Below the pieces are notes generated by a model, which saw only the letters and a program-made list of their open reading frames with translations, ran no database searches and was not told the origin of the DNA. Below are positions 54,645-63,261 of a stretch of DNA of 64,000 nucleotides, piece by piece. A program made the position numbers and the translations under genes. The stretch spans positions 36,012 to 100,011 of the forward strand of contig JAJZZX010000007.1 in assembly GCA_021797355.1 (NCBI GenBank), in the 5' to 3' direction. This DNA is from Thermoplasmata archaeon. GTDB taxonomy: Archaea; Thermoplasmatota; Thermoplasmata; Thermoplasmatales; Thermoplasmataceae. Every line of letters begins with the position of its first letter. Within the stretch, counting starts at the first letter, position 1.

Positions 54645-57207
54645 ATATGGATGGCACCCTGTCTAACAGATTCAGGTAGACAGATCTAACATATTCACCT
54701 TTCGATGATCCCGCACTCTCGATTGCCTCATCATGGTAACCAAGGATGACCTCAATGCCCAGGCGAAGCAGGGAGGATGGAGGGTCCTGTTTTTTGTAGC
54801 TTCCCATGTCATCCTTTGCGTAGCAGTCAAGTGCTTTCACAATTTCTCTGTAGGAATACAGTTTCGATTCGTCGGAGAGTTTGTCAGCTATGAAAACCTT
54901 GAGATCCTTCTTCCTTCCATTCACTGCTAGGGCCACTGCACGGGCGATCCTCGCAACAAGTATCCCGAGAAAGTCACCTATGCCCTCGGCCTGCTTCAGC
55001 GCTAGGTCCGCAGCCCTTGAGCATGCCTCACGGTTTCCGTCAAGTCCAAATTTGACAGTGCCTATGGTATACCACATGGGAAGGAAATCATCTGCCTCGT
55101 CGAAGGAATTGAGGAAAACCTTGTCCAGGTTTGGATTAAAGTTTCCGGATCCCAGTCCCTCCCCAATATACCTGAGGCCGCGGCAGATTACCTCCTGTGT
55201 GGGATTCTTCAGGGTTGCTGCAAGATCGCACAGCTCGTTTATAAAAGAAAGGGCGTTGCTGAGATTGAAGGAGTTTAGATTTAGTGTAGCCATGAATCTC
55301 AGAAATGGGTACGTAAGATTGCTGTCATTGATTATCCTGACAAGCTTCTGGGCACTTGTTATGTATTTTCTGAATTCATCAAATTTTCCCGATGCATAGT
55401 ATATCTCACACAGATTATATGTCGCGTAAGCCCTTGACATCAAAGCACCTGAAATATACGACTTCTCTATTATCTGGGTGAGCATCTCCGAAGATTCCTT
55501 AAGCATGCCCTGGTAGCTGTATATGATCGCAATGTTGTTGAGGCTCAGGAGCTCAGCCTCATAATGCCTGAGAGACCTGTTGAGGTCCAGCGATCTCTTA
55601 TAGTATTCCAATGCCTTTTGAAGGTTGAAAGACTTAACATTGATGGTCCCAATGAGATTTAGGGATTCGGCAAGGACATCATCATACCCGTTTTTCTCTG
55701 AAACAGAACGTGCCTCTTCAGCATATTTAAGGGTAAGTTCGTGGTTCTCCATGTAGGAAAAGTCCACGGCCAGCGTCATTACAGTCTCCGCATAATCCCT
55801 TGAGTTGGCTTCGAGGCTTGATATCAGTTCCTTGCAAATGTCTATAGAATCAGAATACATCCCAGCCTTCCTATAGAGCCTGGCAAGGGTGATCTTGGCA
55901 AATACCGGTTCTGTCTTCATAACCTCTGGCTGTGTGCATAACGAGATTGCTTCACGGATTTGGTTTGCTATTTCATGCGCATAGGCGGCAAGAAGTGCCA
56001 CATGCGCCTTCGCCGATTCTCCAGAAACCATTCCCATGATTGTCAGGAATATTTCAGGGGATGAGTTGATAAACGGAAGTTTCTGCCTGATATCAGACCA
56101 TTCTTTCTCAATTGTTGAGGTTATTGCTTCAGGATCCTTCACGAGAAGGTATACCCTGATCCTTGTGAGTGTGGGCAATTCCTGGAATCCTGGGCTCTTG
56201 AGAAAGTCATCAGACAGTACCTTTGTTCTTTTCTCAGGAAGTGCCCTGATTACTATATCGTTGATTCTCCTGTTAACAAGGCTGTAATTTGTCTCGTTCC
56301 TGGTGAGGTAACCCATTTCCGATAGGCTTTCAAGAATATTCAGGGTATCACTTCTCGGCAGTCCTAACATCCTTGCTATGAAAGATGGAGATAGCTCCTC
56401 TGCGGTGAGTGCAATGAGACCCAGGATCGATATTTCAGGGTCCTGCATCTCTGATATCCCCCTATCAAGCCTCGATTCAAAACTTGGCGGAATTGGAAAG
56501 AATCTATAGGTGACCTCCTCCAGTTCTTTATGCTGGTTGATTATTCCCCTTTCCTGATAATACCTGAGGGCATATTCTGCATATCTAATATTTCCGTTCG
56601 TTAGGCGGTAAAGTTCCTGGATGAAAGATTCAGGCAGATGAAACCCTTTCTGCCTGATGAAATAGTTCATGTCTTCCAGGTCCGGTTTCCTGAAATTTAT
56701 TACCCAGAGATTTGTCTCCATTGAGATGACATTAAGGAATTTCCTGACCACGTCCTGGTCAAGTATTAGTTCCTCATTGAAAGATGCCATGAAGGAAAAT
56801 CCGTTCTTCTCGCAAAGCCTGGCCAGATACACAAAGAGCTCCCTTGAAGGCTGAATCATTGATTCAATGTTATCTAGAATAAATATCGTGTTCTTTGCCT
56901 TATCACCCTTGAAATGGGTAAATAGTTCCACTATCTTGGCCAGGTCCCTCTCCTCAAAATTGTCAAGAAGCTGGTTAAGAAGTTCGTTGTACGCTTGGTA
57001 CATCAGGGATTCGTCAGAATAAAACGACCTGGCCCTGTATACGTCCATCCCTTTCTTACCAGCAAACTCTTCTATATAGTTAAGGGCAGCAGTCTTGCCC
57101 CATCCCCCTTTCCCCATTAGCAGGAACGAGGTCCCTGAAATTTTGCCGTTTTCAATTAAATCAATGAAATAATCGCTGGCTTCCCTGTAGTTGAAGACTC
57201 GTTCCAT
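54628..57207 (-). CDS. STAND-like ATPase with winged helix and TPR-type repeats
   Basis: About 859 aa. The P-loop is GKGGWGKT (residues 39-46 counted from the first ATG), Walker B is TIFILDNIE, and sensor-like VISMETNLWVINF follows. A winged-helix-like segment (ISILGLIALTAEELSPSFIARMLGLPRSDTLNILESLSEMGYL) comes next, then about 450 residues of TPR-like helical pairs (ALEYYKRSLDLNRSLRHYEAELLSLNNIAIIYSYQG). This layout resembles MalT/STAND signalling ATPases used in transcription control or defence. The ATG at 57207 has GGAG upstream; ATG 57228 is an alternative. Ligand and target unknown. Confidence 0.72.
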   Translation of the reverse strand: MERVFNYREASDYFIDLIENGKISGTSFLLMGKGGWGKTAALNYIEEFAGKKGMDVYRARSFYSDESLMYQAYNELLNQLLDNFEERDLAKIVELFTHFKGDKAKNTIFILDNIESMIQPSRELFVYLARLCEKNGFSFMASFNEELILDQDVVRKFLNVISMETNLWVINFRKPDLEDMNYFIRQKGFHLPESFIQELYRLTNGNIRYAEYALRYYQERGIINQHKELEEVTYRFFPIPPSFESRLDRGISEMQDPEISILGLIALTAEELSPSFIARMLGLPRSDTLNILESLSEMGYLTRNETNYSLVNRRINDIVIRALPEKRTKVLSDDFLKSPGFQELPTLTRIRVYLLVKDPEAITSTIEKEWSDIRQKLPFINSSPEIFLTIMGMVSGESAKAHVALLAAYAHEIANQIREAISLCTQPEVMKTEPVFAKITLARLYRKAGMYSDSIDICKELISSLEANSRDYAETVMTLAVDFSYMENHELTLKYAEEARSVSEKNGYDDVLAESLNLIGTINVKSFNLQKALEYYKRSLDLNRSLRHYEAELLSLNNIAIIYSYQGMLKESSEMLTQIIEKSYISGALMSRAYATYNLCEIYYASGKFDEFRKYITSAQKLVRIINDSNLTYPFLRFMATLNLNSFNLSNALSFINELCDLAATLKNPTQEVICRGLRYIGEGLGSGNFNPNLDKVFLNSFDEADDFLPMWYTIGTVKFGLDGNREACSRAADLALKQAEGIGDFLGILVARIARAVALAVNGRKKDLKVFIADKLSDESKLYSYREIVKALDCYAKDDMGSYKKQDPPSSLLRLGIEVILGYHDEAIESAGSSKGEYVRSVYLNLLDRVPSIYDGIN

Positions 57208-57264
57208 TCTCCAAAAGCATATGCACATCTACTTAATTATTTTCCACTGTATGGTGTGCATGAA

Positions 57265-58017
57265 TTAGTGCTTTCCCAGCCATATCCTTCTTCCTGACTC
57301 AGTGAGCCTGGTGACACCAAACTCTCTCATGGAGGCAATCTCCTCCAGTGAAAATGTAGGCCCCTCAGTGCAGAGCTGATGCCCGTCAATGGAACATGAG
57401 TCACATATGCCAATCCCGCACTTCATGATTCTTTCCAGTGAGAATTCAGCCCTGACGCCTGAATCCCTTATGCGATCCAAAATTGATTTAAGCATCATTT
57501 CGGGTCCACAGGCATAGATCACATCAAAGTCCTCGAGCCTTAGCCCTTTCAGACCATCCACGGCGAGCCCTTTTATTCCTGCAGATCCGTCATCAGTAAC
57601 AACTGTGACATGGCCACGAGGAAACCTGTCATGGAACAGAAGGTCGGATTTTGTCCTTGCCGCCACGATTCCATGGGATTTTTCATCGATTAGAGGAAGA
57701 AGCCCAGCCATTCCGGATCCCCCCCCAATTATGAGTTTCCTGCCTTCCACTTTAGTGAAGGGGCGGCCATATGGGCCACGGAAAAACAGTCTTTCTCCTT
57801 CCCTTTTCTTTATAAGGGCCTCGCTGGCAACTCCGTAGCTTCGCACTGTTATACCCTTCTCATTGCCAAGATGCGAGAGAGATATTGGTATTTCTCCAGC
57901 TCCAGGAACCCAGACCATTATGAACTGCCCCGCTTCGGCATGCTGATCCCACTTGAACCGTATTGTGGAGGTATTCTGGGATAGTTTTTCAACTTCCGTA
58001 ATGCGAGAATTTATCAT
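57265..58017 (-). CDS. pyrK: Dihydroorotate dehydrogenase electron-transfer subunit
   Basis: 250 aa. FAD domain (AEAGQFIMVWVPG, GITVRSYGVAS), NAD-binding part (KLIIGGGSGMAGLLPL, VIYACGPEMML) and [2Fe-2S] cysteines C200, C205, C208 and C216 in MKCGIGICDSCSIDGHQLC. Passes electrons from dihydroorotate oxidation in PyrD to NAD. Start overlaps the pyrD stop by 4 bp (ATGA). Confidence 0.93.
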   Translation of the reverse strand: MINSRITEVEKLSQNTSTIRFKWDQHAEAGQFIMVWVPGAGEIPISLSHLGNEKGITVRSYGVASEALIKKREGERLFFRGPYGRPFTKVEGRKLIIGGGSGMAGLLPLIDEKSHGIVAARTKSDLLFHDRFPRGHVTVVTDDGSAGIKGLAVDGLKGLRLEDFDVIYACGPEMMLKSILDRIRDSGVRAEFSLERIMKCGIGICDSCSIDGHQLCTEGPTFSLEEIASMREFGVTRLTESGRRIWLGKH

Positions 58018-58916
58018 TTCACTGCAACCCCCACCATTTCCTTAATTCCTCTGTAACCCTCTTTCTCCATGAATTCAGCCAAATCACGGTTCACATTTCC
58101 GAATACGCCTTTGCCCTGCGTATACAGCGCAGTGCCTATCTGGACTGCTGATGATCCTGCCATAATATATTCGGCAGCATCCATGAAAGTGCTGATGCCT
58201 CCAACTCCTATAATCTGTTTTCCGGTTTCCTTGTACACCTCATATACGTACCTGATGCCAACGTTCTTTATGGCGGGGCCAGAAAGTCCTCCGTAGGAAT
58301 TTGATAGGACAGGTCGTCTGGCATACACGTCAATCGCCATTGCCTTCACCGTATTTATCAGTACAAGAGCGTCGGCTTTCTCGGCTGCCTTTGCAATGGC
58401 CACCACGTCTGTTACGTTTGGGGAGAGTTTGGCCAGAACAGGTATCTTCAGCCGGGACTTAAGCAGTCCAACTATCTCCTCCACAAGCAAGGGGTCTGAA
58501 CCAACCTCGGTACCAAAGCCCCTCACATGAGGGCACGAAAGATTGAGCTCAACTGCAGCAGCACCATATGATTCCATCCTTAGGGCAAGATTCAGGAATT
58601 CCTCCGCAGACGATCCGAATATGCTACCGATGACAGGCTTGCCAGACGAGGATGCAATCTTAATTTCTTCCCTAAAGCCGTCTATCCCTGGGTTGGAAAG
58701 ACCTACAGCATTTATGAGGCCGTCCTGCAGCGGAACAACAATGGGGGGCCTGTAGCCGCTCCTCTCGGTTGTACCTATTGATTTGGTCACTACTGCTGCA
58801 GCGCCATGCTTTAGAATTTCCAGCATGCTGTATCCGTTCTCATCCAGGATGCCAGAGGCAAGCATCAGGGGGTTCTCAAGCTTTATACCGGCTATTTCCG
58901 TACCTAAAATGGACAT
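58014..58916 (-). CDS. pyrD: Dihydroorotate dehydrogenase (class 1B catalytic subunit)
   Basis: 300 aa TIM barrel. GIKLENPLMLASGILDENGY, VTKSIGTTERSGYRPP, NAVGLSNPGIDGF, VELNLSCPHVRGFGTEVG (with the class 1B catalytic Cys region), VLAKLSPNVTDV and GVGGISTFMDAAEYIMAG. Oxidises dihydroorotate to orotate with PyrK. I place the start at ATG 58916 behind GGGGAG; the frame is open to ATG 58952. Confidence 0.93.
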   Translation of the reverse strand: MSILGTEIAGIKLENPLMLASGILDENGYSMLEILKHGAAAVVTKSIGTTERSGYRPPIVVPLQDGLINAVGLSNPGIDGFREEIKIASSSGKPVIGSIFGSSAEEFLNLALRMESYGAAAVELNLSCPHVRGFGTEVGSDPLLVEEIVGLLKSRLKIPVLAKLSPNVTDVVAIAKAAEKADALVLINTVKAMAIDVYARRPVLSNSYGGLSGPAIKNVGIRYVYEVYKETGKQIIGVGGISTFMDAAEYIMAGSSAVQIGTALYTQGKGVFGNVNRDLAEFMEKEGYRGIKEMVGVAVK

Positions 58917-58993
58917 GAAGTTTAGCTCCCCACAACAATGGCTGAAACCCATTAATTTTTTGTACTGTCCAAGATCGAAGTAAGAAACGGCCC

Positions 58994-59470
58994 TTAGGCG
59001 TGCTCATAAGCCCTTCCGTACTTCACCATAAATGAGGCTCTTTTAACTGTCTTGTTTTCCAGTAGCCTTTCAAGATCCTTCCTGGCCATGCCGGGCTGGA
59101 GATCCGGTGCTTGCAGCACTCCGTAAAGATAGAAGAAGTATCTGTGAACCTGCTTGCCTGGAGGGCATGGCCCTCCATATCCTATCTTTCCGAAATCGTT
59201 CTTTCCCTGTGCCCAACCTTCTGGCGTTGTCAGTTCTTTGGAAACATTTTCAGGCAGGGACTTCACGTCAGGTTTAATATTGTATATGATCCAGTGGACA
59301 AATGTGCCCTTTGGAGCATCTGGATCTTCCATAATGAGAATGAACGACTTGGCAGACTGAGGTGCATCATCCCACTGAAGTGCCGGTGACATATCCTTTC
59401 CGTCACATGTATAATTCTGGCTTATGACCTCGCCGTACTTGATTGACGGTATTTCCAGCTTGAATGTCAT
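58994..59470 (-). CDS. YbhB/YbcL-type phosphatidylethanolamine-binding-like protein (PEBP)
   Basis: 158 aa. GEVISQNYTCDGKDMSPALQW, ILIMEDPDAPKGTFVHWIIYN (the DPDxP motif) and GYGGPCPPGKQVHRYFFYLY (GPCPP...HRY) are the family signatures. Ligand-binding fold; cellular role in archaea unsettled. Lies 41 bp upstream of pyrD in the same direction. Confidence 0.93.
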   Translation of the reverse strand: MTFKLEIPSIKYGEVISQNYTCDGKDMSPALQWDDAPQSAKSFILIMEDPDAPKGTFVHWIIYNIKPDVKSLPENVSKELTTPEGWAQGKNDFGKIGYGGPCPPGKQVHRYFFYLYGVLQAPDLQPGMARKDLERLLENKTVKRASFMVKYGRAYEHA

Positions 59471-59878
59471 GGGTGATGATCACTTTCATTTTTAAAAGTC
59501 TATGCTTCTTTAACCTCATCCTGCGGCCAGGTTCTTCCGAAGCTGCCGGCAATCTTCCCAATATTGCTCCCACTAATCTTGAAGCATCACAGGAAAGTCA
59601 TAATGCACCTGGCCATTGCATCCAGTACATTCATCCCCTGATGGTGGAGATGGCATGTTTCGCCTAAAATGTCCATGCATGAATTAAGCAATGTCTTTAA
59701 CAAGCTTGAATTTAATATAGCACAAGAATTATCCTGTTACCGGGGAAAAAATTGCCCACGTTTAACCATATGGGGACAGACGATCATATGACCTGGATAA
59801 ATTGGTGTATGAAAGTTCTGGGCGATTGTGAACACAGCAGGAAAATTTATTTCCCACCAGACTCTTAATAGTGAAGAT
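59471..59878. other. Gene-free stretch upstream of pilin gene
   Basis: 408 bp. No supported gene. Two TATA-like elements for the plus strand are visible: TTTAATATA at 59711-59719, and AAATTTATT near 59843, about 30 bp before the pilin ATG. Short open frames here lack coding character. Confidence 0.5.
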
Positions 59879-60373
59879 ATGCGGAGAGTCAGGAATCAGG
59901 ATAATGCGGTGTCGCCAATCATAGGAACAATACTCCTGATCGCAATAACTGTGACTCTCGTCTCGGCCGCGTTTACCCTAATATCGGGATATATTCCATC
60001 ACCGGCTGCCACGACCCCAACTGGAGATTTACAGATTGTTAACCATACTTCCGTAATAGGAGGCGCCATCAACGGAACTTATGCAATAACTGTATACTCA
60101 TTCAATGGAAATCTTTCCTTTGGAAATGCAGTCCTTCAGGTAGTAATGGCTAATGATTCGATCATTGAGGTTAACATGAATTCATTGCTTCTGGCAGGCG
60201 GATCAGAAGGGTTCAATGGGGGACAGTTGATTATCAACGTGACAGGGGATTCGCCTTTCATCTCCAGTACAACATTGATGGTGCTGCAGTTGAAATCCTC
60301 ACCGGTCTATCCGGTTTTCGTTGCCATCAGAGATATTGCCTCTGGAGGCACAGTTACTTCATCACCACTCTGA
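59879..60373 (+). CDS. Type IV pilin-like secreted protein
   Basis: 164 aa. The class III signal is MRRVRNQDNA followed by VSPIIGTILLIAITVTLVSA, the archaeal pilin N-terminus (DUF1628/Pilin_N) recognised by the prepilin peptidase, with cleavage expected before VSP. The exported part is beta-rich with several Asn-Xaa-Ser/Thr sites. GTGAAGAT precedes the ATG at 59879; the frame is open to GTG 59828. Likely surface pilus or adhesion subunit. No assembly genes are nearby. Confidence 0.83.
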   Translation: MRRVRNQDNAVSPIIGTILLIAITVTLVSAAFTLISGYIPSPAATTPTGDLQIVNHTSVIGGAINGTYAITVYSFNGNLSFGNAVLQVVMANDSIIEVNMNSLLLAGGSEGFNGGQLIINVTGDSPFISSTTLMVLQLKSSPVYPVFVAIRDIASGGTVTSSPL

Positions 60374-60392
60374 TCGCCATTGGGATTACTTG

Positions 60393-60686
60393 CTACAGAC
60401 TGACAATCAGCCTGTAGAATACGAGGTATCCTGCCAGTTCTATTATGCTTAGAAGCATTAGTGCTACGGCAAGAACATCTCCATATCGCATAGCTAGGTA
60501 GAAATATACAAAAATTGAAGCAACCAGCTGAGCTAGGAAGATAAGCATTACTATTGTAAGGGACTTAATCATTCCGGACCTCAAGCTTCTGTATGATGAG
60601 ATGTAATGTGCTAGGATGTACGATACAAGGATTATGCTTGCAGCCAGAATTATAAGATCAAGCGTCCAGTAACTGTAAAGCGTCAG
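60393..60686 (-). CDS. Small polytopic membrane protein, likely non-ATG start
   Basis: The open frame encodes about 97 aa with three or four helices (WTLDLIILAASIILVSYILA, SLTIVMLIFLAQLVASIFVY, VLAVALMLLSIIELAGYLVF). No ATG exists before residue 38. In-frame candidates are a CTG at 60686, which overlaps the regulator stop as CTGA, and a TTG at 60584, which would delete the first helix. Hydrophobic coding continues right up to the overlap, so the full-length form is likely real. Pairs with the winged-helix regulator upstream. Function unknown. Confidence 0.6.
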   Translation of the reverse strand: MTLYSYWTLDLIILAASIILVSYILAHYISSYRSLRSGMIKSLTIVMLIFLAQLVASIFVYFYLAMRYGDVLAVALMLLSIIELAGYLVFYRLIVSL

Positions 60687-61054
60687 CGCTTGAAATCACC
60701 CCCTTTACGATCAAATAGACTTTCCACCAAAAAATAATTTTCCTCTAGAAAGGGGTCTAGGAAGTAAACTGTACCATAATTTCCACCCTTTGAAATGATA
60801 AGGCCGTTTTCGGACAGCACTTTTAGGTGATGTTCAACAGTCCTGTAATTTACCTCCAGTGAGGAACTCAGTCGGTGGGCATTGGAAGGCTCATTTCTCA
60901 GATGGTCGAGGATCTTCAGCCGCATTCCGCCTCCTCGGCTTGCCACAAGAAGCCAGAGAAGAACAATCCTGAGTTGCTTTTTCCTCGCATCACTGCTATC
61001 CAATGTCTCCCGAAGTGCATGACAACAGTTGAATATATTATTGTTGCAGTGCAC
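60683..61054 (-). CDS. Winged-helix transcriptional regulator (ArsR-like)
   Basis: 123 aa. LVASRGGGMRLKILDHLRNEPSNAHRLSSSLEVNYRTVEHHLKVLSENGLI is a typical archaeal winged helix of the kind that precedes or accompanies small membrane proteins. YGTVYFLDPFLEENYFLVE follows. Starts at a GTG; residues before the winged helix form a short helix. Likely controls its own operon, including the membrane protein that overlaps its stop codon. Confidence 0.75.
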   Translation of the reverse strand: MHCNNNIFNCCHALRETLDSSDARKKQLRIVLLWLLVASRGGGMRLKILDHLRNEPSNAHRLSSSLEVNYRTVEHHLKVLSENGLIISKGGNYGTVYFLDPFLEENYFLVESLFDRKGGDFKR

Positions 61055-61187
61055 CTTGCAAACAATCTGATCTGCTTTCTATAACTCACAGGTCCGCAAC
61101 CTGGCTTGGTACAGAGCCCGGAAATTGCACATGAATAAAGTCAAGCAAAACTTATTCGGCTTTGGTCAGTGAAATTCACTTTTCGTC

Positions 61188-61451
61188 ATGATCCTTGAGA
61201 CTGCATACGGCATGAAGCTCTCGGACAGGGAGAAAGAGGAACTCATGGGCCTCGAGATAAACGAGCTTCAGGAAAGGTTGAAAGAGTTATTCAGGGATAA
61301 GAAGGCGGAGATCCTTAACAATGGCAACAAACACAAAACAATACCTGAAGGGGACCTGGAAGCCTATCTAAACAAGGGATGGGAGCTTGTGCAGATATAT
61401 CCCAGGGGAGATAAGGCAGTTATTAAACTTCCATTATCAGTGCCGCATTGA
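61188..61451 (+). CDS. Small protein resembling archaeal integrase C-terminal tail
   Basis: 87 aa. The N-terminal part is a charged helix (SDREKEELMGLEINELQERLKELFRDKK). The C-terminal part (HKTIPEGDLEAYLNKGWELVQIYPRGDKAVIKLP) resembles the DELEKYLxxGWEFV-type tail found at the end of many archaeal integrases. No tyrosine-recombinase catalytic core is present. It lies 41 bp upstream of hicB on the same strand and may be co-transcribed. Function uncertain. Confidence 0.5.
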   Translation: MILETAYGMKLSDREKEELMGLEINELQERLKELFRDKKAEILNNGNKHKTIPEGDLEAYLNKGWELVQIYPRGDKAVIKLPLSVPH

Positions 61452-61492
61452 CAGGCAAAACGCTTATCTTTTGTTGATAGATACCTCCATAC

Positions 61493-61699
61493 ATGAGATA
61501 CACAGTCATACTTGAGGAAGGAGAGGATGGGTATATTGTTGCCCACGTTCCCGCACTCAAAGGATGCCATACCCAGGGAAAGACCAGGGAGGAAGCATTG
61601 AAGAATGCAAAAGAAGCCATTGAAGCTTATATTGCATCCTTAAGGAAGCATAACGATCCCATACCTGAAGATGTCAATGCTGTGGTAATCGATGCCTAA
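61493..61699 (+). CDS. hicB: HicB-family antitoxin
   Basis: 68 aa. RYTVILEEGEDGYIVAHVPALKGCHTQGKTREEALKNAKEAIEAYI is the partial RNase H-like HicB fold. Neutralises HicA. No separate DNA-binding domain is visible. Overlaps hicA by 8 bp. Confidence 0.88.
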   Translation: MRYTVILEEGEDGYIVAHVPALKGCHTQGKTREEALKNAKEAIEAYIASLRKHNDPIPEDVNAVVIDA

Positions 61700-61910
61700 T
61701 CTTCCTGTGGTATCGGGAAAGAAGGTTGTCAAGGCTCTTTACAGGATTGGCTATGAATTAGATCATCAGATCGGAAGCCACATGATTTTGCGGAACAGTC
61801 AGGGCCACAGAGTTTCAGTGCCCAACCATTCGGAACTTGACAGGGGCACGTTGAAATCTATCCTCAATGACGTGGGTCTCACGGTTCAAGAGTTTATGGA
61901 TTTGCTGTGA
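61692..61910 (+). CDS. hicA: HicA-family mRNA-interferase toxin
   Basis: 72 aa. VSGKKVVKALYRIGYELDHQIGSHMILRN has the double-stranded-RNA-binding-like fold with the catalytic His in GSHMIL, followed by VSVPNHSELDRGTLKSILNDVGLTVQEFMDLL. Cleaves mRNA when free of HicB. Antitoxin-first gene order here is the reverse of the classical E. coli hicAB order, but common elsewhere. Confidence 0.9.
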   Translation: MPNLPVVSGKKVVKALYRIGYELDHQIGSHMILRNSQGHRVSVPNHSELDRGTLKSILNDVGLTVQEFMDLL

Positions 61911-62050
61911 ATGGACTTCAGGAAAGAGTGTTATCAGGCTCCCATCTCGATCTAACAATTAGCAGCAGAATACAGAGTATCACCAAATACCATAAGGAAA
62001 AGGCTGTCAATGGCAAATGTGAGAATAAGGAGCTGGAAAACTCCTCAATA

Positions 62051-62197
62051 TTAATGCTCTATCCCTTCCCTTCTTGCGATGATTATAAAGAAAGCGACCA
62101 TTATCCACATCAGGATAAATGACAGTACGGATTCATTGATGAATGTGTAGGAAAAAAACAATGCAATCAAGAGTCCAATAATTATGAGAAGGGCCAT
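62051..62197 (-). CDS. Tiny two-helix membrane protein
   Basis: 48 aa: MALLIIIGLLIALFFSYTF, then NESVLSFILMWIMVAFFIIIA and a charged end RREGIEH. Two hydrophobic helices with a short polar turn and a basic tail are unlikely in random sequence. A run of eight G lies about 17-24 bases upstream on the coding strand. No family recognised. Faces hicA convergently. Confidence 0.5.
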   Translation of the reverse strand: MALLIIIGLLIALFFSYTFINESVLSFILMWIMVAFFIIIARREGIEH

Positions 62198-62454
62198 CTT
62201 TGGAATGTATGTACCCCCCCCACAAATGTATCCATTTTCTCTGCTTGGCCATGTTGAAGACAGGATAGTGCGTTATTTATGATTTTTTATTATGTTTAAA
62301 AGATGAGTTAATTTGCACATTCTAAACTAAATAAGGAAATCAACTGGGAAAATTGTTTTGATAAACTGTTTCCGTGCGTTTTAAATTTAGGTAATATGTC
62401 AGCGTCTATAGGAGTAGATAAAATGTGTTACAAATACGTGATTTGCTTCGACAA

Positions 62455-63261
62455 TCATATTCGGCCAGTATCGGTATTCTCAGCAGCTATGTATTTTCCC
62501 ACATTCTTGAGATTCCTGAGCGAGTTGGGGTTCATCCTTCTTTTACGCCTTTCCTTTTCATGTTCCCGCTCACCGAGAGAATGCAGCACGCTCCGAACCT
62601 CCTTCTGCTTCTTTCTTATTTCACCATCCCTTTTCTGCTCGTATGAGTCTATAAGCCACTGGGGCGGAAGGTTGAATTTCACGGTCTTGACTGTTATTGT
62701 TTTTGCACGGAGGCCCTTATTGGGAACCTGAACCCTGGGATAAACAAGGAAATCCTCTCCTCTCCTGAATGGATTGGGTTCCGGCAGCTTGACCTTAAAG
62801 ACTCCATGCTCTTTTGTGGCCTCAAAGAAGATGTTGATTAGACCTCTTGTTTGTGCATCTATGTAGTTCCATTTGGGTACCGTGATAAATGTTATGAGAT
62901 TCCTGTACCTGAAGGACTGTGCAACAATGGATATGGCCTTATTCTGTACAGTCTGCCAGTCCCTTGCATTCATAAATACTCCTGCATCATCCAGAATGAC
63001 TGAGTTGCCCCTCTTCAGGTCACCGTCAACAACGTAATCCACAAAATCTGTTACGTCAAACATCACTCTTGATTGGTTGAATGTTGCATCACATGTGTAT
63101 GCCAGCTCCAGTGCTGAATAGGATTTTCCGCTTCCCCTGGGCCCAACAAACAGCCCGAGTATATCCATGTTCCTGGCAATCCTCTTGCGGATCCATGGCA
63201 TTAGCCAGGTATCGTACTTGGTCCTTGAATAACCAGGATCCTCAAAGGGGAGTCTTGTCAT
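62455..63261 (-). CDS. P-loop ATPase, Zot/packaging-ATPase-like
   Basis: 268 aa. Walker A is GPRGSGKS (40-47), Walker B is SVILDDAG (about 87-94), then NKAISIVAQSFRYRNLITFITVP, a sensor-like Thr/Gln pattern. The C-terminal 60 residues are highly charged (KRDGEIRKKQKEVRS, GEREHEKERRKRRMN). This resembles DNA-translocating or Zot-like ATPases of archaeal viruses and plasmids. ATG 63261 with GGGAGGGAG upstream is preferred over an upstream in-frame start at 63342. Overlaps the preceding gene by 20 bp. Confidence 0.7.
   Translation of the reverse strand: MTRLPFEDPGYSRTKYDTWLMPWIRKRIARNMDILGLFVGPRGSGKSYSALELAYTCDATFNQSRVMFDVTDFVDYVVDGDLKRGNSVILDDAGVFMNARDWQTVQNKAISIVAQSFRYRNLITFITVPKWNYIDAQTRGLINIFFEATKEHGVFKVKLPEPNPFRRGEDFLVYPRVQVPNKGLRAKTITVKTVKFNLPPQWLIDSYEQKRDGEIRKKQKEVRSVLHSLGEREHEKERRKRRMNPNSLRNLKNVGKYIAAENTDTGRI

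Noticed and set aside
59464..59667. 67-codon frame upstream of the pilin gene
   Set aside because: No coding character or recognisable ribosome binding site; composition changes midway.
61907..62122. 71-codon frame overlapping the hicA stop as ATGA
   Set aside because: Overlap looks like coupling, but the translation has no structure-like pattern and it runs over the minus-strand two-helix ORF, which has better coding character.
62214..62221. Run of eight C as a phase-variation tract
   Set aside because: Lies outside any supported coding frame, upstream of the tiny membrane ORF; a single short homopolymer is weak evidence.
62396..62731. 111-codon plus-strand frame
   Set aside because: Mostly antisense to the P-loop ATPase gene.
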